Position numbers and translations under genes: made by a program
The notes under the pieces: generated by a model
The model's database searches: none
What the model was told of the DNA's origin: nothing
Seen by the model: only the letters and a program-made list of their open reading frames with translations
Assembly (NCBI RefSeq): GCF_018861315.1
Contig: NZ_JAHLDL010000008.1
Span: forward strand, 89,188 to 153,187
DNA: 64,000 nucleotides
Source: Clostridium bowmanii
GTDB lineage: Bacteria; Bacillota; Clostridia; Clostridiales; Clostridiaceae
Direction of reading: 5' to 3'
Part shown: piece by piece, positions 55,885 to 63,870 of the stretch
How the letters are laid out: every line of letters starts with the position of its first letter
Position numbering within the stretch: position 1 is the first letter of the stretch

Positions 55885-56028
55885 ATGAAAATTAATTTAA
55901 TATTTAAAAATTTTATTATCTTAATTTCTATAACCACTTTTTTAAAGGGCTCCTTTTTTCTAAAACACGTAAATAAAGACGACGACTTCAAAAACAAGTA
56001 TGGTGTTCAATTAGTCTTAAAAAATTAA
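55885..56028 (+). CDS. Short peptide of unknown function
   Basis: 47 codons, below the default ORF limit. ATG 55885 follows GGAAAGGAGAAATGTT. The peptide has a hydrophobic N-terminal half (NFIILISITTFL) and a charged tail (NKDDDFKNKYG). It ends just before a strong two-way terminator. A small membrane peptide is possible; coding status rests on ribosome site, amphipathic layout and terminator only. Confidence 0.5.
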   Translation: MKINLIFKNFIILISITTFLKGSFFLKHVNKDDDFKNKYGVQLVLKN

Positions 56029-56044
56029 ATATTGCAAAAAAATC

Positions 56045-56090
56045 AAAACAGTTGTATATGCTTCGGATGGATAGCATGTACAACTGTTTT
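56045..56090. terminator. Two-way terminator between the short peptide and the nitroreductase gene
   Basis: AAAACAGTTGTATATGCT with AGCATGTACAACTGTTTT (two mismatches), followed by TTT and preceded by AAAAA. It serves both convergent transcripts. Confidence 0.85.
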
Positions 56091-56114
56091 TTTAGAAAAA
56101 TTTATGAAATATTT

Positions 56115-56855
56115 TTATTTTTCACCTGTAAATCCTTGCTTTTCAATAGAATCTTTAACCTTTGGATAGTATACATATTTGTATATTCCAGATACTTCTT
56201 CACTCCAAGTTTTATTAAGTCTACCATCTGTTACTTTTATCATATGTTCTTTAATTTCTTCATCATATTCTTTGATTTTTTCTTTTAAATCTTTATTATA
56301 TACTTCACTATGATACACAACTCCTTTAGGGAATCTTGGTTTCACATCTGATGTTCCATCGGGATGACCTATTGCTAGTCCAACCATAGGGAACACGAAC
56401 TCTGGTAGCTCCAAAAGCTCTACTACAGCTTCTGCTTCTTTTCTTATACCTCCAATTGGTACAATTCCAAGGCCTAATGATTCTGCTGCAGCTATAGCAT
56501 TACTAAGCGCCAACCCTACATCCACCGCTCCTACTAATTTTGCTTCTTCACTTTCAGTAATCACCATCTTTTCCCCAGTAATTTCAGCAGCCAATTTGGC
56601 TCTATAAAAATCAGCACAGAATACAAGAAAAAGAGGAGCTTTATCTACATAAACTTGATCTCCCACAAGCTGCGAGAGTTTTTTCTTTCGCAGGGTATCC
56701 CTAACACCAATTATAGTAACTTGTTGCCCATTTATAGATGAAGGGGCAGACTGACTAGCACTTATTATTAAGTCTAAATCCTTGTCACTTATTGATTCAT
56801 TTGTATAACTTCTAATTGATCTATGATTATTTAATAATTCTATTACTTCATTCAT
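56115..56855 (-). CDS. Nitroreductase family protein (NfsA-like)
   Basis: 246 residues. The N-terminal HRSIRSYTNESISD FMN-binding segment, SAPSSINGQQVTIIGV, and the central GLALSNAIAAAESLGLGIVPIGGIR with PMVGLAIGHPD are family signatures. Homodimeric FMN enzyme using NAD(P)H to reduce quinone- or nitro-type substrates; the physiological substrate is not known. Monocistronic. Confidence 0.93.
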   Translation of the reverse strand: MNEVIELLNNHRSIRSYTNESISDKDLDLIISASQSAPSSINGQQVTIIGVRDTLRKKKLSQLVGDQVYVDKAPLFLVFCADFYRAKLAAEITGEKMVITESEEAKLVGAVDVGLALSNAIAAAESLGLGIVPIGGIRKEAEAVVELLELPEFVFPMVGLAIGHPDGTSDVKPRFPKGVVYHSEVYNKDLKEKIKEYDEEIKEHMIKVTDGRLNKTWSEEVSGIYKYVYYPKVKDSIEKQGFTGEK

Positions 56856-57266
56856 AATTTCATCTCCGTTTATTGATTGTCTACTAATACTCTTTATCGT
56901 TTAATAAATTGTGATCATATTTTACCTCTTATAATTTTCATTGTCAATATGAGAATTTATTATTTATACTGAATGTCGTTTGCATTATTTCCTTAAATAG
57001 GAGCTCTTAACTGAAAAATATTCTTGATAATAAGAAAGTATAATTGGTGTACTTATGTTGTGGTTTATTTCTATTTTTAAATGGGTATTATATTCATCAG
57101 AGCTAAATGAATGTTCTTTAACTGTTGAATAATATAACTCATATGATATAATCTAAAAGTAAATTTTTTATATATTTTACTAATATGAGGTAACTTCATG
57201 AAATGCTATGGTATCTTACAGAATCACTTTCACTACAACCTGCCCGCCCTATACAATAATACTTAA
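56856..57266. other. Intergenic stretch without a recognised feature
   Basis: 411 AT-rich bases upstream of the nitroreductase gene. No repeat match, strong promoter or coding frame was found, apart from a short ATG-started frame near 57198 that ends quickly. Confidence 0.5.
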
Positions 57267-57304
57267 CGCCACTAACTCATGACTGAAGTCACGAGTTAGT
57301 GGCG
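57267..57304. repeat. Hairpin resembling an IS200/IS605-type end
   Basis: CGCCACTAACTCATGAC-TGAA-GTCACGAGTTAGTGGCG: a 17-bp stem with one mismatch and a tetraloop, with no T run. Sub-terminal hairpins of this kind mark IS200/IS605 and related elements. No transposase gene is near, so it would be a relic or an unrelated structure. Confidence 0.5.
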
Positions 57305-57430
57305 AAATCTTCAAAACGTAATAAAACCAGTACCCGTGGATTAGATTTCTTTGGAGCAGATATTAGAAAGACTAATCTCAGAGGTGCAAATCTGAGGGGA
57401 GCATGCTCGTCCGTAAATAAACCATACCAG
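57299..57430 (+). pseudogene. Truncated pentapeptide-repeat protein
   Basis: Starting from GTG 57299 the frame reads MAKSSKRNKTSTRGLDFF, then GADIRKTNLRGANLRGA, an obvious A(D/N)Lxx pentapeptide-repeat start, and then loses similarity after about 36 residues. Pentapeptide proteins normally run far longer. The GTG overlaps the hairpin at 57267 and no ribosome site is present. Probably a relic left by insertion and deletion. Confidence 0.6.
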
Positions 57431-57582
57431 GCTGCCGCCTTAAATAACTATCAAAAAAATATCTACATCTTATATTTTCATTAACCCCACACGTGAAAAA
57501 ATCCCTATAAATAAATATAGAGACTCTTCATCACACTATTCCACCCCCACCATGTGGAACTTAAAATAATTCATTATTGATA

Positions 57583-57827
57583 ATTATGAAATTTCTACGG
57601 AGTGACTTGCAATAAGAAGAGCAGAAACATTGGAATTTCATTTAGAAATTCTTCTTTTGTGAATATAAAATTCTCGTGAGCCTGTCAGGACGACAGGCTA
57701 GCGAACCTGAGCCAGGATGGCGAATGTGAGTGTCAGAGCATTTTATATTCGCAAAAGATTAGAATTTCTTAATAAAATTTCCTGTTTCAAGCACTTTTGC
57801 AAGGCACGCAGTAGAAATTTCATATTT
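57583..57827. repeat. Family A palindromic repeat, long form (copy A6)
   Basis: 245 bp. Compared with other copies TCTCC/GGAGA has become TCTAC/GTAGA, AGCCTGCC/GGCAGGCT has become AGCCTGTC/GACAGGCT (57679-57699), and GAATG/CATTC has become GAATA/TATTC: three paired changes that keep the stems. The right end is 9 bases from the galE stop. Confidence 0.88.
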
Positions 57828-57835
57828 TAAAACTT

Positions 57836-58822
57836 CTATTTTACGTATCCATCTGGATGACCTTTATGCCACTGCCATGCAGTTTCAATAATAGTTTGTA
57901 ATGAATCATACTTAGGTGCCCATCCAAGAATATTCTTAGCCTTATCACTAGAAGCTATAAGTACTGCTGGATCTCCTGCACGTCTAGGTGCCATTTCCGC
58001 CTTTATTTTAAGACCAGTAACTTTTCTTGTTGTTTCGATTACTTCCTTAACAGAAAAACCTTTTCCATTTCCAAGATTACAAATTACGCTATCTTCACCT
58101 CGTCTAAGCCTTTCAACTGCAAGTAGATGAGCATTGGCTAAATCTGTTACGTGGACGTAATCTCTAACACAAGTACCATCCTCTGTATCATAGTCATCAC
58201 CAAATATCATAATTTTTTCTCTTTGCCCAAGTGCAACCTGAAGAATAAGAGGAATTAAATGAGATTCTGGTCTGTGATCTTCTCCTATTTTCCCACTTAT
58301 ATGAGCACCTGCTGCATTAAAATATCTTAATGCTGTATATTTTATGCCATAAGCATTATCACACCATTTTAAAATTTTCTCTACTGCAAGTTTTGATTCT
58401 CCATATGGATTAGTAGGGAAAGTTCTATCATCTTCGAGTATAGGAATATTATCTGGCTCACCATACGTTGCTGCAGTTGATGAGAAAACAATTTTTTTAA
58501 CCTTATAGTCTCTCATTGCCTTAAGTAGGTTTATAGTAGAACCGATGTTATTTTCAAAATACTTTAGTGGTTCTGTAACACTTTCCCCAACTAATGAATC
58601 TGCTGCAAAATCTATAACTGCATCTATATTATTTTCTGTAAAAACTTTATGAAGTATTGCGTCATCTCTTAAATCTCCAGAATAAAGTTTTCCACCCAAT
58701 AATGAATCGTGATGTCCTTTTTGGAAATTATCTAAAACAACTACCTCTTCTCCTTTTTCTAAAAGCTGAGCTACCATATGGCTCCCAATGTAACCTGCTC
58801 CACCGCATACTAAAATTGCCAT
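57836..58822 (-). CDS. galE: UDP-glucose 4-epimerase
   Basis: 328 residues. N-terminal NAD-binding [17 protein letters not shown] with the catalytic Ser/Thr, YGESK (Tyr-Lys pair) and the C-terminal substrate-binding [13 protein letters not shown] and [13 protein letters not shown]. It interconverts UDP-glucose and UDP-galactose for surface polysaccharides or galactose use. No other gal gene is near. The start follows AGGAGAGGAGAA. Confidence 0.96.
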   Translation of the reverse strand: MAILVCGGAGYIGSHMVAQLLEKGEEVVVLDNFQKGHHDSLLGGKLYSGDLRDDAILHKVFTENNIDAVIDFAADSLVGESVTEPLKYFENNIGSTINLLKAMRDYKVKKIVFSSTAATYGEPDNIPILEDDRTFPTNPYGESKLAVEKILKWCDNAYGIKYTALRYFNAAGAHISGKIGEDHRPESHLIPLILQVALGQREKIMIFGDDYDTEDGTCVRDYVHVTDLANAHLLAVERLRRGEDSVICNLGNGKGFSVKEVIETTRKVTGLKIKAEMAPRRAGDPAVLIASSDKAKNILGWAPKYDSLQTIIETAWQWHKGHPDGYVK

Positions 58823-58943
58823 TAACTAAATTCTCCTCTCCTAATAACTTATTATTAAATGTATATTTTACTATAATGTATCTATAATTATTTTAACACA
58901 ACTCCATGTATTAGTCATAATTTTCTATATCATTTTTATGCAA

Positions 58944-58972
58944 TTGACTTTACATTCCTCCAGGCATATACT
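58944..58972 (+). promoter_or_regulatory. Sigma-A promoter of mgtE with a possible attenuator leader
   Basis: -35 TTGACT (58944-58949), 17-bp spacer, -10 TATACT (58967-58972). The leader (58985-59040) can form either ATTTAAGCT/AGCTAAAT or a later TAGC/GCTA hairpin followed by T6. No M-box riboswitch core was seen. Confidence 0.7.
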
Positions 58973-59077
58973 TAATTGAGCTAAATTTAAGCTTTTTAGT
59001 ATTTTAGCTAAATGGCTATTTTTTATGGAGTTTATATTTATAGATTCTCCCTCTAATAACAATTTAGGAGGTATAGT

Positions 59078-60421
59078 ATGTCACATGGATTAAACGGAAA
59101 AGCACTAACGGAATTTTTACTTTATGGAAGTATTGATGAAATAGATAAACTTATTCAATTTATTCATCCTACAGATATTTTAGTAGCTATTAGGGAATAT
59201 GAAGGAGATACCTTAAATCTATTTCAAAATCTATCCCCTAGTGTCATTGCGGACATTATTGATGACGCAGACGATGAGGATAAATATAACCTCTTATTTA
59301 TACATTCCGCAATTATGCAAAAGAAAATTATACACGAAATGTCTTCTGATGAATTGGTAGATTTATTAGAATCTGTTTCAGAAGATGAAGCTAAAAATAT
59401 TATGTTAAACATGGATAAAGAAGATGTTGATGAAGTAAAAGAATTGTTAAGCTACCCTGCAGAAAGTGCAGGAGGTATAATGGCCACTGAATTTATCAGC
59501 ATAAAACAGAATATGACTATAGGTGAAACTTTGGTTTATTTACAAAAAGAAACTCCAGAAGCAGAAACTTCCTACTACATATACGTAGTTGATGAAAATA
59601 ATCTTCTAAAAGGAGTTATATCTCTCCGGGATATAGTAGTAAATAGTTTTGATGTAAAAATTTATGATATTATGAACATTAATGCTATGAGCATACCCGT
59701 TGATATGGATAGAGAAGAAGTTGGGCATATATTTGAAAAATACGGGTTTTTAACTATGCCCGTAGTTAATGAAGCTATGCAAATTTTAGGAATAGTAACT
59801 GCGGATGATATTATGGAAATTCTTAGTGATGAGCATACTGAGGATTTATACCGTCTTGCCGGTTTGCAAGAAGATGAAAAAGTTACTGGTTCTCTTAAAG
59901 ATGCCGTAAGCAGTAGATTACCCTGGCTATTTGTAAATCTAGTGACTGCTATAATGGCAGCTTCTACCGTCAGTTTTTTTGAAGGTACCATCCAAAAGGT
60001 CGTAGCCTTGGCCACCTTTATGCCAATAGTTGCAGGAATGGGCGGTAATGCAGGTACACAAACACTTACTATTATTATTCGTAGTATCGCCCTAGGAGAA
60101 ATAGATGCTAAGAATGCAAAAAAAATATTATTAAAGGAATTCGGTGTGGGCCTATGTACAGGTATTGCAACGGGTATTGCTGTTGCTCTTTTAGGTTCTT
60201 TTTGGGAAAAGAATATGGTTTTCGGAGTAGTTATCGGAGCTTCTATGGTGCTCAACATGGTTGCAGCAACCATCTCAGGCTTCGCAGTACCAGTTATACT
60301 TAAAAAATTCAATATTGACCCAGCACTTGCTTCTGCTGTATTTGTTACCACCGTTACAGACGTTCTAGGCTTCTTCTTTTTCTTAGGACTTGCAACCTTA
60401 TTCTTACCTTTTTTAATATAG
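59078..60421 (+). CDS. mgtE: Magnesium transporter MgtE
   Basis: 447 residues. The N-terminal helical domain (about 1-125), tandem CBS domains (about 130-250; MATEFISIKQ..., MNINAMSIPVDMDREEV) and a five-helix membrane domain (about 280-447) with the conserved PIVAGMGGNAGTQTLTI and VTDVLGFFFFLGLA segments. It is a Mg2+ channel/transporter gated by Mg2+ bound at the cytoplasmic domains. Start after AGGAGG. Confidence 0.97.
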   Translation: MSHGLNGKALTEFLLYGSIDEIDKLIQFIHPTDILVAIREYEGDTLNLFQNLSPSVIADIIDDADDEDKYNLLFIHSAIMQKKIIHEMSSDELVDLLESVSEDEAKNIMLNMDKEDVDEVKELLSYPAESAGGIMATEFISIKQNMTIGETLVYLQKETPEAETSYYIYVVDENNLLKGVISLRDIVVNSFDVKIYDIMNINAMSIPVDMDREEVGHIFEKYGFLTMPVVNEAMQILGIVTADDIMEILSDEHTEDLYRLAGLQEDEKVTGSLKDAVSSRLPWLFVNLVTAIMAASTVSFFEGTIQKVVALATFMPIVAGMGGNAGTQTLTIIIRSIALGEIDAKNAKKILLKEFGVGLCTGIATGIAVALLGSFWEKNMVFGVVIGASMVLNMVAATISGFAVPVILKKFNIDPALASAVFVTTVTDVLGFFFFLGLATLFLPFLI

Positions 60422-60510
60422 TATTTCTTTAAGAATATAAAAAATATATAATAAGTTAAAGGTACTTTCATACTGTCTTACTACTTAATTTAATATTTGT
60501 AGAACAGATA

Positions 60511-60550
60511 AAAACTACCAAAGTGCATAATTAGGCACTTTGGTAGTTTT
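60511..60550. terminator. Two-way terminator between mgtE and the 60580 gene
   Basis: AAAACTACCAAAGTGC with its exact complement (16 bp) and an 8-base loop, flanked by A and T runs, between convergent genes. Confidence 0.9.
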
Positions 60551-60579
60551 ATATTGTTTTGGTCGTAAACCCTGCGCTG

Positions 60580-61080
60580 TTAACCTTTATTAGTTACAAG
60601 TGTATTTAAACCAATTTTTAGTTTTTCATGTCTAAGCTCTGTATTTTTAAGGTGCATTTTTTCTCTAAGTGCATCGGATTTTTCCTTAGTTAAAATACCT
60701 TCAATTACTAATTCATTAAATAATCCGCCTTTTCCACCCTGACATTTTCCATTTTTGCACTTACCGTCTCTATTGTCATCTCCAGATTTTTTCTGAGATT
60801 TAAGGGCTACATGTTTTAATACCTTATCCCCTTCAGCCCTAGTAATAATCTTTGATGCTACACTCTCTGCAATTACAGCTTCTAATGTAACTTTCATCTC
60901 TGCTCGTCTTTCTTGCTCCATCTTATCCATAGGAGCTTTAATATCCATACTTGTAGCAAGTTTTTCATTTATGCTACCATTAGTATTTTCTGTAGCAAAA
61001 CTAATGCTTGCTCCAGAAAATACTAATCCCGTACATAACATTCCACTTAATATTTTTATTCTTAAATCTTTTTTCTTCAT
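60580..61080 (-). CDS. Secreted protein of unknown function
   Basis: 166 residues. Signal peptide (basic MKKKDLRIK, hydrophobic core, SFATEN cut region near 29). The mature part is charged and mostly helical, with EGDKVLKHVALKSQKK and a short Cys-Lys/Gly-rich CKNGKCQGGKGG insert (about 107-118). Two repeats of the type 'I(L/I)T+(A/K)E' (IITRAEGDKVL, ILTKEKSDAL) recall small helical domains in clostridial exported proteins. Function unknown. Confidence 0.8.
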   Translation of the reverse strand: MKKKDLRIKILSGMLCTGLVFSGASISFATENTNGSINEKLATSMDIKAPMDKMEQERRAEMKVTLEAVIAESVASKIITRAEGDKVLKHVALKSQKKSGDDNRDGKCKNGKCQGGKGGLFNELVIEGILTKEKSDALREKMHLKNTELRHEKLKIGLNTLVTNKG

Positions 61081-61148
61081 TTTAAAAGTCCCCTCATAAC
61101 AAATTTTTTTACCTACTTATTATGAGTTTATTGAGTCAATAATATTCA

Positions 61149-61649
61149 TTACTTCAATGATAATACTTCTTTCTTTTTTTTAAATTTACTACTTAATTTG
61201 TAACTAATATTAGTTAATATCATTGCTAAAGTCCCACCGCTAAAATCAATTATTATATCAATAATGTTGGAGGTTCTTCCAGGTACGAATTTTTGAATGA
61301 ACTCGTCCATTACTGGGAAAAATAGCATTAAAAATAGCACTAAAAATATTTTACTTGTCTTATATAAGTTAAAATTCTTTATTGCAGCACATAGAAATAT
61401 ACCGAAAATAAAATACTGAAAAAAGTGTGCATTTTTCCTAACATAATAGTTTAAATTGCTAAATTGAATATTAGGTTTGTCTATAGTTACTTTTGGAACT
61501 TTCATCACCATACTGGCTACCTTTATGACCTCTTCACTACTTTTTTGTGATACTTCTCCTTGCCTTGTACCATTATAAAAAATAATACTAAGCCAAATGA
61601 CACATAATAAAACCTTAACTATTGTTTTTGTTTTTATCGAATTTTTCAT
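61149..61649 (-). CDS. VanZ family membrane protein
   Basis: 166 residues with four to five hydrophobic segments. NAHFFQYFIFGIFLCAAI, FPVMDEFIQKFVPGRTSNIIDIIIDFSGGTLA is the VanZ core signature. VanZ proteins are small membrane proteins, some linked to teicoplanin resistance; the general function is unknown. Start after AGGAGAA. Confidence 0.93.
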   Translation of the reverse strand: MKNSIKTKTIVKVLLCVIWLSIIFYNGTRQGEVSQKSSEEVIKVASMVMKVPKVTIDKPNIQFSNLNYYVRKNAHFFQYFIFGIFLCAAIKNFNLYKTSKIFLVLFLMLFFPVMDEFIQKFVPGRTSNIIDIIIDFSGGTLAMILTNISYKLSSKFKKKKEVLSLK

Positions 61650-61794
61650 AAATTTCTCCTATACTTTATCTTTTTTTTAAGTGTTTCTAGACCATTAATG
61701 TATCCCTTTCAATCATTGTTTGATAGATTTTAAATGTTAAAAATGCTACAATATTATAATATTATAATATTAACCACGAAGTGAGTGATACAGA

Positions 61795-62931
61795 ATGTTC
61801 AACACAATATCTCTTAAGCATAACACAACTAATATATTAAATAAATTAAAAAACGAAGCAGTTTTCGTCTTAGCGATGGTGCTAGCTATTGTCTCTTCAT
61901 TTGTTTCCACTCCCAAAATAGGATACATTGATTTCAAAGTATTATTTACATTATTTAATCTTATGCTTGTTGTAGGCGCTTTTAAATATATGAAGATATT
62001 GGACAAAATCGCCGTGGGACTACTTGCTAAATTTAATAATTCCAGAAAAATTTCATTTATTTTAATATACCTGACTTTTTTTAGTTCTATGCTTATAACT
62101 AATGATGTGGCTCTAATAACTTTTGTACCCTTAGCCCTTATTATAAGCAAAAGAGCTACCATAAGCCCCATGAAAACAGTTGTATTTCAAACACTAGCCG
62201 CTAATATTGGTAGTGGTCTTACACCTATGGGTAGTCCTCAAAATCTTTTCATTTTTTCTTATTATAATCTAACGGCCTTTAGATTCTTAGAAATAATGTT
62301 ACCCTTTGCAATATTGGGTGCTGTTTGGCTTTTCACTTTGAATTTAACACAGAAGAATAAAAAGTTGGAATTTAATCTAGAAGGTATAGTTATTAAAAAT
62401 AATTTTCAAGTTCTAATTTTTTGTGCACTTTTTATATTTATATTATTGTCAGTATTTAATATTATAAACTATAAATTAGCCACATTAGTTACAATCGCAG
62501 CGGTATTACTATTAAATAAAAATCTATTAGCTAAAGTAGACTATTTTTTACTACTCACCTTTGTAGGTTTTTTTATATTTATCGGGAATATTTCCAGTCT
62601 TCCTCTTATAGAGCACTATGCTAAAGAACTTTTACAAAATAAAGCCGCAACTTATTTTTCTTCAATTATACTAAGTCAAGTCGTTAGCAACGTTCCCTGC
62701 TCCATACTTTTAGCGAACTTCACCTCAAACTGGAGGGAGCTGCTACTGGGGGTTAATATAGGTGGACTTGGAACCCTCATTGCATCTTTAGCTAGTGTTA
62801 TCTCCTATAAACTATACATAAATGAGAGCACAGATGCAGAAAAGAATAGATACCTTAGTTGTTTTACATTCTATAATTTTATAAGCCTATTGTTATTTAC
62901 ATTTATAATTTACTTTATATTTATATTTTAA
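61795..62931 (+). CDS. SLC13/ArsB-type anion carrier
   Basis: 378 residues with about eleven hydrophobic segments. FFSSMLITNDVALITFVPLALII (family helical-hairpin region) and TLAANIGSGLTPMGSPQNLFIF, with the NIGSGLTPMGSPQN loop, are hallmarks of the ArsB/NhaD/SLC13 ion transporter superfamily; a second SQVVSNVPCSILLA hairpin is seen late. Substrate (organic anion, phosphate or Na+/H+ exchange) not resolvable. Weak ribosome site. Confidence 0.88.
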   Translation: MFNTISLKHNTTNILNKLKNEAVFVLAMVLAIVSSFVSTPKIGYIDFKVLFTLFNLMLVVGAFKYMKILDKIAVGLLAKFNNSRKISFILIYLTFFSSMLITNDVALITFVPLALIISKRATISPMKTVVFQTLAANIGSGLTPMGSPQNLFIFSYYNLTAFRFLEIMLPFAILGAVWLFTLNLTQKNKKLEFNLEGIVIKNNFQVLIFCALFIFILLSVFNIINYKLATLVTIAAVLLLNKNLLAKVDYFLLLTFVGFFIFIGNISSLPLIEHYAKELLQNKAATYFSSIILSQVVSNVPCSILLANFTSNWRELLLGVNIGGLGTLIASLASVISYKLYINESTDAEKNRYLSCFTFYNFISLLLFTFIIYFIFIF

Positions 62932-63182
62932 CATATTTTAGGATTATGGCCTTGTTGTTTAAATTTTATTCCTCTAAACTTACCTATGTCCACTTTGCCA
63001 CTTGCCACATGATTGGCACCACTTTCTATTTACATTATTCCCATTATAATCTATACTTGACTTGTAAAAGTAATAACATTCACTTATATAAGTTGATTAA
63101 GCGTTATGTGTTTAACATATTATAAAGTCGAAGGGGGGAATTTATCAGAAGTCTAACTAACACTTTTGATAAAAACAAAAAA

Positions 63183-63809
63183 ATGCCAAATGACTCTCAT
63201 TTAAAACCCGTTTATCAAAAAATAGCTATTGATATTGCTAACAGAATAATATCTGGGGATATCTCTATAGGAGATAAACTATATGGTAGGTCTTCTCTTG
63301 CAAGTCAATATAACGTGTCACCAGAAACTGTAAGAAGATCGATAAGCCTTCTAAGTGACATGGATATAGTAAAGGTAACAAAGGGTAGTGGAATTGTTGT
63401 AAATTCAGTAGATAATTCTTTAAAATTTATTGATAAATTTAAAGATATAGATTCTATAAGTTCTCTTAAAAAGGGCATTGTGGATTTACTTGAAAAGAAA
63501 AAAGAATTAGATAGATCTATAGAAAATTCTATTGATGAACTAGTAGATTATTCTAGTAGATTTAAAAATAGTAATCCCTTTACACCTTTTGAATTTGAAA
63601 TACATTCTAACATGAGTATAATAGATCAAACTATATCCCAAACTAAATTTTGGCAAAACACTGGAGCAACTATAATTGGTATAAGACGAGACTATAAATT
63701 AATTCTTTCGCCTGGCCCAAGTACAATCTTTAAAGATAATGATATCTTTATAGTTATTTGTGACGAAAATAGTTATGATAGAATTAAAGACTTTCTTAAG
63801 ATAAACTAA
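63183..63809 (+). CDS. GntR-type HTH regulator with TrkA_C domain
   Basis: 208 residues. An N-terminal GntR winged helix (about 8-75; PVYQKIAIDIANRIISGDIS, SLASQYNVSPETVRRSISLL), a coiled-coil linker (about 90-130) and a C-terminal TrkA_C/RCK_C domain (about 140-208; LSPGPSTIFKDNDIFIVICDE). TrkA_C domains bind nucleotides such as c-di-AMP in ion transport control, so it may regulate a cation or osmolyte transporter. The start ATG fits homologues, but a strong AAGGGGGG site lies about 45 bases upstream and the frame is open from there. Confidence 0.9.
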   Translation: MPNDSHLKPVYQKIAIDIANRIISGDISIGDKLYGRSSLASQYNVSPETVRRSISLLSDMDIVKVTKGSGIVVNSVDNSLKFIDKFKDIDSISSLKKGIVDLLEKKKELDRSIENSIDELVDYSSRFKNSNPFTPFEFEIHSNMSIIDQTISQTKFWQNTGATIIGIRRDYKLILSPGPSTIFKDNDIFIVICDENSYDRIKDFLKIN

Positions 63810-63820
63810 ATAATTATCCA

Positions 63821-63870
63821 AAAACCCTTGCCACACAGCTTTATGTAAAGTTGTGTGGCAAGGGTTTTTT
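63821..63870 (+). terminator. Terminator of the GntR/TrkA_C gene
   Basis: AAAACCCTTGCCACACA with its complement TGTGTGGCAAGGGTTTT and a 14-base loop, then TT. It is one of the strongest terminators in the window. The remaining bases to 64000 are AT-rich; a small AATCCCTA/TAGGGTATT stem near 63938-63962 may end a gene outside the window. Confidence 0.95.

Noticed and set aside
14243..57827. CRISPR array made of the dispersed repeats
   Set aside because: Copies are kilobases apart, palindromic throughout and lack regular spacers; no cas genes are present.
58944..59077. M-box magnesium riboswitch upstream of mgtE
   Set aside because: The leader is only about 100 bases, AT-rich, and lacks the conserved M-box sequence blocks.
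59662..60471. 269-codon minus-strand frame across mgtE
   Set aside because: Antisense shadow of mgtE; its composition (Thr/Pro/Ile-rich) is typical of reverse-frame reading.
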